From: Lunularia cruciata
Taxonomy: Eukaryota; Streptophyta; Marchantiopsida; Lunulariales; Lunulariaceae
Assembly (NCBI GenBank): GCA_948567375.1
Contig: OX419762.1
Span: 54,454,841-54,518,840 of the forward strand
Length of the DNA stretch: 64,000 nucleotides
Direction of reading: 5' to 3'
Shown here: positions 1 to 10,459 of the stretch, in pieces
Layout of the letters: every line of letters begins with the position of its first letter
How positions within the stretch are numbered: the first letter of the stretch is position 1
Made by a program: the position numbers and the translations under genes
Notes under the pieces: model-generated
Told to the model about the DNA's origin: nothing
Database searches by the model: none
What the model saw: only the letters and a program-made list of their open reading frames with translations

Positions 1-3000
1 CAAAGTTGATTTCCTTGAGCTTGATCAAAACACAGGTTCCTTCTCATTTCTTCTCCATTTGGTTTCAATTTGGTTTCAGCAAGGCACTTCTTCTTCAAAA
101 CTCATCCAAAATGAAAAATGTGTGTACCACAAAAGAGCAAAGGGTAACCAAAACAACCAAAGGACCCTGGGTGGTGAGATTTAATACATTGATTGATTAC
201 ATGCCCTATGTGAAATGGTGTTAGATGGACAGATCACAAATCAAGAAAGCTATAGAAAGAATCCAAGAGAAGAATTTGAATGCACTCAAATTGAACATTG
301 CGCTTGGAATGGAGTATCCACACCACCATGTGAGTTTGTCATTCTCAAATTGAAGTCTCCAAGTTTGCATTCTAAAATTTTGGATTGAAATTGCAATTCT
401 AGACTTCTTGTAACCCTATGCAGCCCCACTCAAACATCTATGGCCCAATGCAAACCACCAAGTTGGTTTGCACAGGCTGTGTAAGACATCTGATGGTTTT
501 CATGGACAAAGTGGTTTGCAGGATGTTATGATAGGTTTACATGATTAGCAATTTCATATTTGTATTGTAAAACATAAGAAGGCGACTTCTTTTGGGATAA
601 AGTACTCTATTGTACTCGGTTTGAGCATAGAATACTCTAGTGTTGTTTGTAAAATGAAAATAAAAGTTTAGGTGTATATGTGGTTTGAGTTTGAGCCTAC
701 TAATTTGAGTGTTTGAACATAGAGCACTTACATTTATCAATTTCAGCAAATAGGTCTATCTAATTAATTAATCCAATGCATGTACATTGATAGGAGTGTG
801 GTTAGGTGTCCTGAAATTAGAACTAAGTGTCCCTTGAACTATAATTGTGGGGATTGTGCACCATGTTTAACATAAGAGCACTATATTTCTAAACCACTTT
901 TTTGTTACGATGTGGAAGTGCACTTGTGTACTAAATTTGCACGAACATGGAACAAGGATACCCATCAAGGAAGCATTAAAAGGGGGAGTTAGTTTTGAGT
1001 CCTTATATGGTTTGAGAGGCATTTTTTTCCTAGAGGGAGCACACCTAAGTGGAAGACAATACCACAGATTTTGGTTGAAGATTAGTTCCCAATGAGGGAT
1101 CATAGTGCAAGAAGATATTTTGCTCAACATTGTATATAAACTACATTTAGGCCATTCTTCCATATGTTATGCTCTCTTCTTATTCTATCTAGGCATCCTA
1201 GAGAAGTACATGGGAATGTCATTTTGATAGTTAAGAATAAGGTAGAGCACTCTACCTCTATCTTCCATGATTGGGCAAAGCTTATTTTAGTCACTATTGA
1301 GTCTGAGCTAGTTGTAGTTCACAGACAACTTTTGTGACATGGTTCACACAAAAGTCAAATCCTCATCCACTTTTTCATGGAGAGAGAACTTGTGGGTGAA
1401 GAAGAGATTTTATATAGCCCCAAAGAGGTGGAAGAAGTTTATGGCATTGTGTGTGAAGATGACTGAGAAGAGGCACCTGATGACTATAATCATGACATCA
1501 AGGATGAGTGAGAGTGACTTGTATAGAGAGCATGGACATGTAGAGATATAGAGATATTTATATGTGTGTGGATTTATGGTGGAGCATGTGATGGATATGC
1601 TTGTATAAGAGTCTCCTCTAAAGTCATTGTCATTTTAAGTTGCATTGATATGCTTATGTTATAAGATGATGGGTATGAATGGTTGTGAGGTTTGATAATG
1701 TGTAGATTTTATGTACAGTTCATCATGCTCACTCTTCACATGCAAGCAACTTTCTCCACTTGAACCCCATGAGAGAATTCTTTATGCATTTGAGGCTTAT
1801 GAGAGCACTTTCCATGCTCACTCTTCCCATGAGAGTATTGCATGAGGTAGAGATAAGATCCTACTCCTTAAGGCACATTGCCTCTTGCAACTCCTAGCTT
1901 GAAGTGTTGTTGTGAAGCATATCCAAGATCATGAGACCAAGAGAGAAATAACACAAGGAAAGGTGCAGAGACAAGTTTGAAAATCAAATAATACTCTCCA
2001 AATTTAATGGTTCTAAATTTGAGTTTAATCTTTATATATAGAGGAGGAAATCTACTCATTTCCTTTCCATGGTCCCTGTCCTTATGAGTCTATAAAAAAT
2101 TCAATGTGGATGGGGTTGTCCATGTCCTTAGCAAGAGTTTAGCCAAGTTGGGATCCACATTCAATACGAATAAGAGTTAATGTGGGTTAGTGTGTTAGTA
2201 GGAGTCACCATAGAGTAAAGGTCAATGAAAGAACAGAAATAAGAGTTCAGGTGAGTTAGTAGGTTAGTAAGAGTCACATGGAGTACATGTCAATAGGTCA
2301 AGGAAAGAATAGAGGTTGAAGAAAAGAAGGAAAGGTCAAGAAATAAGAGTTCATGTGGGTTAGTGGGTTAGTAGGAGTCACACCAGAATAGAGCTCGAGG
2401 TCAAAGGAAAGAAAAGAAAAAAAGTCAAGGAAAATCAGAGGTAGCAACAAAACAATGAGTTTTTTTCTTAGAAATGATTTGGAAATTTTTGTCCTTAGAA
2501 ACAAAGAAATTAGAACATTGTCAAGAGAAAGTAAAGAAGGAAAATCATGTCCTTAAAAATGATTTAGAAAGTTGTCCTTAGAAACAAGGTCAGGAAATTA
2601 GAAATTGTATAGAAAGAAAGTTGTGGGCTCTATTGTTTGTATATAGCATTTGTCATTAGCAAAGGGTGGAGAAAGAATATCAAATTGCAATAGAGTAGAG
2701 AAGGAAAAATCAATGGGTTCTCTATATTCTCATGTTTAGTAAAAGTCACACACAAAATAAATCTCTAGTAGTGTTGAGAAGGAAAAACACTATAGATAGT
2801 AAAATTCATATAAGAAAGTACATAGGACAAGGAAAATACTCTTTAGTAGTGGAGAAGGTGGATCTTTGATTTTTGCAAATGTTTGCAAATACACAAATAT
2901 AGCTGAAGAAAAATGTACAAAGAATCTACACTTGCAAACAAAGCAAAGGAGTTGATGATCTACATAAGAGTACATGGTGGTAAGGGGTTTTGAGCTTTTG

Positions 3001-3504
3001 TTATGGAGTACATATAGTGATTTTTAGAGGGTGTTATAGAGGCTTCCTCAATATGCACTATTTGAGCACAAGGCAAGAGTTGACAAATGAGATAAAAAAA
3101 GGTAATGCAGGCCCATTTGTCAATGTTGCAAAGTGAGGTTGAATTTGACATTGACATCTGGGATTCTTTAGAGATTTTGATGATATGGTGTAGATTGCAA
3201 TGGTGCTCACATTGAACAATGTGCTATACTGTTAAGACGTAGGAATTTGCCCATACCCTTGCTATTTGGTGGACCAAACCATTGCAGATTTCCCTAGTAG
3301 ATATGTCAATATGCTTTTCAAAAATCTAGATCTAGTTCCTTTTAAAAAATTGATGAGGATGTAAATTCATTTTCTACATTGCTTGCTCTAGTTAAAGATC
3401 ATGAGGTATCCAAGGAGAAAAATGGGGGAATGAAGCATGGATCCAATTTGTTGTAGCCTTGGACAAGTTTGGTCGTAGTAGGAATACAATCTATATAGCT
3501 AGAG
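1..3504. other. Unrecognised non-coding stretch
   Basis: No reading frame here has recognisable motifs or unusual length; the longest is about 98 codons and stop codons are frequent in all frames. The DNA is AT-rich with short direct repeats (see 2172-2385). It is probably old decayed repeat or intergenic DNA. I cannot assign a function. Confidence 0.5.
2172..2385. repeat. Degenerate direct repeats built on 'aagagttnatgtgggttagt'
   Basis: Three imperfect copies of a unit of about 45 bp begin near 2172, 2241 and 2344. Each opens with aagagtt, carries a doubled gttagt core and ends near agtcaca. Spacing is about 69 and 103 bp, so the array is irregular. A second short repeat built around gtccttagaaa follows at about 2490-2590. 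Confidence 0.55.
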
Positions 3505-4967
3505 TGTAATACCAATAGCTAGACATATTAGCTAGAGGTGAAAATTAGCTTGGTAACAACTAGAAGGATGTTATGTATGATGGACTAGGTAGATCAGATA
3601 GAAGTGTCGCCAAATGAGTACTTCTACTACTAGGGTAGCAGCCAAAAATAACCTGAATTTGTAATACCAAAAGCTAGATATATCATCCAGAGGTGAAAAT
3701 TGGCTTGGTAACATCTGGTGTAATACTTCAAGGACAAGAGAAGAGAGAAAACACAGATTGCACACTCAAACATTCGATGCCCCAAGGGAGCACCTTCTCT
3801 TTATTATATAGACAAAGAGGATCTCCTCCAAGGAAGCTCCACCATAGGATTAGGGACACAGATAGGTGACATGTTAGCAAGCTCCACCCTTGGATTACTT
3901 ACTTGGATGGGTGACCTGTCTGGTCTAGGTCCTATCTGGTTGGTCAAACAAGCTTTGACCAGAGGGAATCTTTTAGGGAATCTTCCTATAGGAATCTCAG
4001 AATCATGTGAGTAAGGTAGTGTTGGAAAGCTCTCGACGAGACAAAGCAGGGGGGAGGGAAGGCCAGCCTTTCTTATGTTGGGGGGGGGATCCGCACATTT
4101 TTGAGGCCTAATTCATCCATTTAGGCCTCTGAAATTGCCTTCAAAGATTTCAGGCATATTTCGGTTCCTACTCTATTAGTAGAAGTCCCCTTTTGGTGAT
4201 ACCTCTTTCTGATCTGTTTAGTCCATCATGTGTAACATCCTTCCATATGTTACCAAACCAATTCTCACCTTTAAATCATATGTCTAACTATTGGTTCTAA
4301 GGTTCTCAAGTCTATTTCGGTTTTTGCCTTATTAGTAGAAGTACTCTTTTGGTGATACTTCTATCTGATCTATTTTGATCATCATGTATAACATCATTCT
4401 AGATGTTACTAAACCAAATTTCACATGTAGATCATATGGCTAACCCTTGGTATTACATCTGGGAGGATGTTATATATGATAGGCTAGGTAGAATCAGATA
4501 GAGGTGTCACCAAAAGAGGACTTTTACTCTTAGTGCAAGAGTAAAAAAATAGCCAATTTTGGAGGCCTAAACTGATGAATTAGACCTCAAAAATATGCAA
4601 ATTCTCCCAATCTGGCCTTTCCTCCCCCAAGTTTGTCTCATTAAGAGCTTTCCAATGGTACCTCACTCACGTGATTTGGAGATTTCTACAAGAAGATTCT
4701 CTAAAAATTCCCTTTGATCAAAGATAGTTTGACCAACTACATAGGATCAGAATCAACATGCCACCCATGTATGCAACTAATCTACAGGTAGAGGTCACTG
4801 CCATGTCACTTATCCATATATCTGATCCAAGGGTGGAGCTTCCTTTGAGGAAGTCCCCTTTGCTATATAATACAATCAAGGTGCTCCTTTGGGGCGTCAG
4901 AGGTTGAGTGTGAAACTGTTGTTTTTTCCTATGTTTCTCTAAGGTCTCTTATCCCTGGATGATTACA
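3505..4967 (+). repeat. Solo LTR L1 of a chromovirus-type family, interrupted by L2
   Basis: The sequence begins TGTAATACC and ends gattaca. Once the inserted L2 and its 5-bp target duplication are removed it is about 720 bp. It aligns along its length with the 3' LTR of element D (18563-19333), sharing the region that ends in ttggagcttcct...ctatataat and the terminal inverted TGTAATAC/GTATTACA ends. The near-duplicated flanks tagag (3500-3504) and taaag (4968-4972) support a solo LTR left by LTR-LTR recombination. Like other copies it has a duplicated unit of about 155 bp at its 5' end, the second copy starting at 3660. Confidence 0.8.
3719..4457 (-). repeat. Solo LTR L2, same family as L1, inserted in reverse
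   Basis: This is a 739-bp LTR with TGTAATAC and GTATTACA ends, flanked by a perfect 5-bp target-site duplication tctgg (3714-3718 and 4458-4462). It is the reverse complement of the D 3' LTR and carries the same internal duplication. Its insertion in opposite orientation inside L1 makes a long inverted repeat. The perfect duplication means it arrived after L1. Confidence 0.9.
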
Positions 4968-7268
4968 TAAAGGCACTAACTTGTGGGGTATTAATGTTGG
5001 GTCTACTACACAATTCACTTATAAAGTAATCATTGCAATTATAACAAATCTAGTAGAAGAGGTTGTGAGGCCTAACATGGAGGAGAGAGGAATGATCTCA
5101 CAAATGTTTGGAGCAAAAGGATTCACTAGATGTGTGGGATTGGTCAACAAAACTCTTTTTCCATTGGTTCAATGACAAAAGATTGATGATGAAACTTATT
5201 TTAGTTTGAAAGGATCTTACTCCATCAATAGACAAGTATCCATGACCATATGAGTTGAATAATTTACTTCTTTGGTGTTAAGGATACATTTGGTGTGGTA
5301 AATTTTAGTGTGGATCTTGTCCTTAGTGTTCACTAGATTCCATCAACATTAGATTGCTAGGATTATTGCATGCTCCATAGTGAGTTCTGTCACAAGTTCA
5401 TGAGTTTAGTATTTTATCTCACATTTGCATTTGAACCAAATATGAAGGAATATCTTACTCTTGCCATGAAATTACTTGTATAAAAATTTCAACCTATGTA
5501 GTGATTTGAATACAAGAGGAACCAATGAGTCCTTTGATCCACATCCATTTCTTTTTGGTAATTTTGCCTATTTGCCTATGAGTCATTTGGTACCTTCTTT
5601 TCAAAGTGAAATGCTCTTGAGATCAAATAGACTTCAACAAATGTGTAGCTTGCACTTGGGTGCTCAATGAGCACTATATAGGGATTTTTAAAGGTTGATG
5701 GCATTCATTGCATGAATTGAGAGTTTGACTAAAAAAGAATAAAAGTAGAGATAGATATTTTTTAAGGTGGATTAGTGTATGCATTATTTTTCATACCTTT
5801 TTGATAAAAAAAAAGAGACTTGTGGGAGGATGAAGAACTTGTAGAGAGTTCATAGGCAAAAAATCCAACTATAGCTCAAGATATATAGGAAGAAGACAGA
5901 CAAAGTTTTAGTAGAGAGAATACTAGATCACATGTTATGAGTGGTTGCCTTTCCTATAATAGAGTTGTTGGGTTTTTGAACCCCTTATCCTTCATATTGA
6001 GAACTTCTCAAGAGAGAGTATTAGAGACTTTGACACAATTCAAAGGATCATATTCCTCTTGAGAAACATGCACTTGGACTTGGACAAGGACACACATTTT
6101 GACAAGACTTTGACATAATGTATTATGTCACTTTTATTGAATTCATGAAATTTTCAATATGGAGATAGAGTTGCATGATCCTATCATTGGTCATGGAGTG
6201 CCTATGGTTCTAAATGATATGGTTTTATTCTTGGTCATGGAGTTCCTAAGATATGGTTTTAAGCGTTATGTTTGTGATATGGTTCTTGGTCATGGAGTTA
6301 CTATGATGGCTTAAAGGTTTAGGGTTCATGCAACTGGTATTCATACAACCATGCACAAGAAAATAACTCAACTAGTTGTACTGCACAAGACAATAAGCAT
6401 GTTACAAAGATTCTACTTCACTATGTAAGCTTGTCATAAAAATTCAACTTCACTTCTTGATGAGTAAAGCACAGCCACAACCATGCAAACCACTAGCATT
6501 TGCGCAAACCGCAGATGTTGTACAAACTACCTCCAAATGCGGTGTAAATTGTATGCCCAAAAGCATGCATTTTACATAGAATTTGAGGTGGTTTGTGTAG
6601 AGTGTGGATGGTGGGTTGCACGGCTTTAGGAGGCTTGGTTTGTGCAGTATTTAGGCTATTGTATTGTAGCCAATTCTCTAGTTTGTGCATTCTTTATATA
6701 ACCGGTTCTTTATCTATCTTTATATATCTATATCAGTCCTTTACTTCTTGACATCACACCCACAACATGAACATCTTTTTCTTTTGGTGTCCAACAAGGA
6801 CATATACAGCCAATTTTAGGGTGAATTTATTTGTCTCATCATGTTTAGCTTACATAATGAGATGAGAACTCTACTACCCATGCATAATAAATCTCCAAAA
6901 ATACATTTTATTTTAGCTCGATTCATGGCTAGAGTTTCTTTGCGTGGTTAAAGGGAAAATGCCACAAACTGATAAAGTTGGTATGAAAAAAGGATCTGCA
7001 ACTATCAATTACAAATCAGGAACCTTAAGTTTGACTACTTGGGCATACATGACTCATGTAGAACAAGATATTTATGAACTTTCATTGGTACAAAGTATAC
7101 AAAATGAACACTCAGCATAATATAATAAGTGTACAAAACAAGAATAAGTACAATGTGCAATACCAAGGTGTGGTCTACATCCTACCTAGGGCTGCACAAT
7201 CTACAGAATCATGAAATCTCCAATATAGGGTGGGTGGTATAAAGAAAGGACTAGAACACCACATCTAT
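4968..7268. other. Unrecognised stretch, no supportable gene
   Basis: Reading frames are short (65 codons or fewer) and show no motifs I recognise. The stretch is AT-rich, with a small direct repeat at 6187-6306 and a run of A's near 5808. It may contain very old transposon remains. Confidence 0.45.
6187..6306. repeat. Short direct repeat, three copies of 'ttggtcatggagt'
   Basis: The motif ttggtcatggagtncctatg occurs at 6187, 6231 and 6286 (spacing 44 and 55 bp), with atggtt-rich spacers between copies. It is a minor degenerate tandem array with no known role. Confidence 0.5.
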
Positions 7269-8158
7269 CTACTCTCACAAGGATGTATCTGAATGTCATG
7301 GAAGGCTTTTCCTAGAAGCTCATAAGTATCTGAACTATAATCCCTAAAATAGCCAAATATCCACTCCTCTTCTAGAAATTTAATAGCACCATGAGTAGAG
7401 ACTCTAAATCTATCTAGAGGATCTACAAGCCTATCTAATAAGGAGGTGCATGAAGCACTAGGTGTATCAATAGGAGCAAATCTCAGAGGATGTATAGCCC
7501 CATGAAGGTGGTTTCTATTTCAAGAAAGAACATTACTATTTATAGACAATATATCTCTATAAGATAAATGTAACAAGGTAAATGCACTATATGGTCTAAC
7601 CATGAACCCTCTATACACATCCAAATATCCATCCATCCTTGTCAGCAAGGCAAGACAAGAGATGTGCACTAGTGTGTACTCCTACTGGAAGACAACTACT
7701 ATCCCACATAGATTGCAATAGGACCTCCACCATCTTCTTTGGACCACTAGTCCCAAGGATAAGATTCAATACTCCATGAACTCCTTCAAATTAGGGTGTG
7801 GGATATACCATCATGAGGTACTAGCATTGTAATATTTCCCTCCTCTCATATTGGTCTCCACCCACCACTCCAAGAGTGGAGGTAATATAAGTCTTGTGGG
7901 ATCTCTCAAGTCAACAGGAGAATGCAAGTTCAATACTATAATCCTCCTCCTCAAATCTGTGTGGAAAAATATACATGGGATGAAAAATTTAGATATGCTC
8001 ATCCTCTCTCCAAGGTTGGTGAGCCTCAAGACTTCCTTCCTTGAGGAAATCATATGTAGTACCAAAAAATCACAAAGGGGTGGCCATATCATCACTTGTC
8101 CGAGGTCTCCAAGATACAATGTCCTCTCCTTCCTAGGCCTAACTATGAAAGTCAACAA
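7269..8158 (-). pseudogene. Decayed coding frame of unknown identity
   Basis: On the minus strand a single phase runs for about 297 codons with only a few stops (after STS, after FMEY, after VVFQ and after NVLS) and ends in HPCESR-stop near 7269. Between the stops the translation looks protein-like: mixed hydrophobic and charged residues with tryptophans, for example EEEWIFGYFRDYSS and DRLVDPLDRF. A phase this long with so few stops in AT-rich DNA points to a former gene or transposon ORF. I do not recognise the family, no start codon is clear, and I assign no function. It lies just outside the 3' LTR of element E and is probably independent of it. Confidence 0.4.
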
Positions 8159-8477
8159 ATTTGACTTCTACAAGTGGCTCTCTCAATTGGGTTAGAAGAT
8201 GAAGTCTAAGTAGCTCTAGTCTCACAATGTTTGCAATCTCTCCAGTCAGTGGTGGTGGTAGTAGCTCTAGTCTCACTAGTGTCATGCACATCTAAAGAGG
8301 AAGTAAGAGTAGTTGTAGTCTCATAGTGGATACATGAGGTATGAGTGCTCCTATGCAAACAGAGTGAGAGGGTTAATCTCTATAAGATCTTACCCATGAT
8401 CCCTAAACCCTACCCCACCATGCATGCTCACTATCATTTACGTACCAACATCAATGTGAGGGAACTACTTGGGGAAT
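8159..8477. other. Short unrecognised spacer before element E
   Basis: I see no coding frame. The phrase gtagctctagtctcac recurs near 8209 and 8270, so this is low-complexity spacer DNA. The flank just before the LTR at 8478 is ggaat. Confidence 0.4.
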
Positions 8478-8906
8478 TGTAACATCTCCTTTCCAACTAT
8501 ATAGTCTGTAAAAGATTGAGACCAAGGAGAGAATAGGAGAATGGAAGCTCATATTGGAACACTTGAATGAGGGAAAACTCTGAATGCCTAGCATGAGCTT
8601 CGGGTCTTGTATTTATAGGAATCATACAAAGCTCCTTGAGCCACTTTCTTGGAGTGCAAGCTAAGTTAATTGGGAAGCTTCTCAAGAAGCTTCCTTCTAG
8701 AAGCCGCTTACTTGGCATGCAAGCTAAGCTAGTTGGAAGCTCTAGAAACTTCCTTCTAGAAGCTACCTACTTGAGATGCAAGCTAAGCTAGCCGAGAAGC
8801 TTCCCAAGAAGCTTCTTAGATACTTCTAGAATATTCTAGGCTAATTTGTCTTATTTGCTACTTTGTTAGCCCTACTAACTTTGTCGTTAAACTCCATATA
8901 ATTACA
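8478..8906 (-). repeat. 3' LTR of chromovirus E
   Basis: This LTR of about 429 bp reads, on the minus strand, from TGTAATTATATGG to GAGATGTTACA, with TG/CA ends. A purine-rich tract (gcagtggaggaata) lies just upstream on the minus strand, as expected for second-strand priming. The body carries repeated gaagcttcttgagaagcttc-like inverted motifs and a taagctagcttagcttgca theme. The same LTR family, more diverged and on the plus strand, is the 5' LTR of F at 20010-20372. Confidence 0.75.
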
Positions 8907-9732
8907 TATTCCTCCACTGCTAGTTGGTGATGTCCTTGTCACCAATGAAGCTTCAAACTCTTGGATGGTCAATCATACATTTTGGAGATGAGAAAGAGGT
9001 TCCTTTGTGGCATCATGAAGGAGATACCCTTTCCAAAGGACCTTGTACTCCATGTGTTGTTGATGACCTTGTTGAATGTGGCGGCATGCAAGGATACGAT
9101 CAACTTTGTACTCCTCATGATCATTGATAGGGACAGGAGGAGGGGGATGTTGGACTTGAGAGGAAAAGAAGATGGGTTAGGAACAAAGAGTTTCAACTTG
9201 GAAACATAAAAGATAGGATGGATATGCATATGACAAAGCAAGTTTACAAACAAACTTGGGTATCAAGTGGGAGAGGGAGGTTATTGGATGAGAGCATGAC
9301 CTTATTACCAACTTGAAAGCTGAGATCACGACGATGGTGTTATTGCCAATTTTGAGCAACAACAAGATGAGATTTGGCTTGTTAGAGGGATTCAGAGATG
9401 GTAGTCAAGAAGGTGGAAGTATGAGGGATAGGAGATAGAAGAGGAGCAAGAAGGGAATTTGGAACAAGTGAGTCTTGGCCAAAATTGAGAAAGAAAGGAG
9501 AGAATCCGGTGCTTGCCTATTTAGAATTACTATAGGTTAACTTCATAGTTACAAGACATTCATCCTAATTGGTATGGTGAACATTGATAAAGGCACAAAG
9601 CATATCTTCCAAGGTGTGATTTGCACGTTCAATTTGCCCATCAATTTGTGGATGATAGGCCGTGGACAAAGCAAGCTTGGTGCCAAGTATCTGGAAGAGT
9701 GTTTGCCAAAACTTTCCAATGAAGCAAGGATC
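8907..9732 (-). pseudogene. Chromovirus E: integrase C-terminal part with decayed chromodomain
   Basis: Minus-strand translation from 9732 leftwards gives the end of a Ty3/gypsy integrase core: a DPCFIGKFW-like stretch, then STAYHPQIDGQIERANHT, in which the catalytic glutamate (IER) is kept. A degenerate C-terminal part follows (HPIFYVSKLK), then a chromodomain remnant (YKVDRILACR, later EYKVLWKGYLLHDATKEP) just before the polypurine tract. The usual tryptophan of the chromodomain WEP motif is lysine here. Stops and frameshifts are common. In chromoviruses this module directs integration to chromatin. The 5' part of the element is missing: the sequence is cut at 9732 by element A. Confidence 0.75.
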
Positions 9733-10411
9733 TATGAGCCGGCCTGTCTCTCACTCAGGATGAACCTCTGATGGCTATTATGGTAGCGCACCATGGACTA
9801 AGAAGGCAAGGAACCCCAACTCCATCATACTCCTCCAAGGCTAACACTCCAAGACTCAAGACATTGCTCACTAGAGAACTCAATGAGAGAGAGATAGTTG
9901 CAAATGAAAGGATGATGAGTACCTCCTCACTCCTTGTTTATATACTTGTGAAATAGTTACGTACCAAAGTTACTAATTACCGTAGTAACTCAAGTTACTA
10001 GACTAAAAGTCAAGTAAAGTCAAAAAGTAGAAAGGAATATCCATTCACATGGGCATATTCCCCTTATCTTGACCCAACCACTAAAGCAAGGATTCCTTCA
10101 CATGGGCTATCCTTGGACTAAAGAAGAATCCAAAACAAAAAGGCTTGCGGGCCCAAGAGTTCTCAACTCTTTCCCCAAAGCCAAACACCTAGGAATAATA
10201 CCAAGTCAACACACTAAAATCCAAAATAGTGGTGCTCATCTTTTCTACTTCCTCTAAAGTAAGGTCCCATCTATCTTAGCTATGACTAACTTTAGCTAAC
10301 CATGACTAATATAGAACCATCCTTTATCTCTATATAAATAATATCTCTTAAGTACTTGTAATACCAAGCTAAATATCACAATACCACACACATGCACAAA
10401 TGGGTGTTACA
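9733..10411 (-). repeat. 3' LTR of element A
   Basis: This is a 679-bp LTR whose minus strand reads TGTAACACCC ... GGCCGGCTCA plus two terminal bases. The outer end here reads TATGAGCC instead of the TGTGAGCC seen at the 5' LTR. Otherwise I saw no difference from 16856-17534 by eye. Confidence 0.9.
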
Positions 10412-10424
10412 TTTACCCCCGGAC
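10412..10424 (-). promoter_or_regulatory. Polypurine tract of element A
   Basis: The minus strand reads GTCCGGGGGTAAA directly against the TGTAACACC start of the 3' LTR, the position and composition expected of the plus-strand DNA primer. The same tract is present in B (38119-38131) and C (50134-50146). Confidence 0.85.
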
Positions 10425-10459
10425 TAAGTTTTCACTTTGTCCTCAAAGTGAAGGTCTCT

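Noticed and set aside
2172..2385. Interstitial telomere repeat suggested by gggttag words
   Set aside because: The words occur within a longer unit and are not arranged as TTTAGGG or TTAGGG tandem copies.
4981..5175. Small protein gene (64 codons, MWGINVGSTTQ...)
   Set aside because: There are no motifs, no neighbouring signals and no second copy; the length is within chance for this composition.
10425..10459. Envelope-like gene after integrase in the A family
   Set aside because: Only 35 bp separate the polyprotein stop from the polypurine tract, so there is no room.
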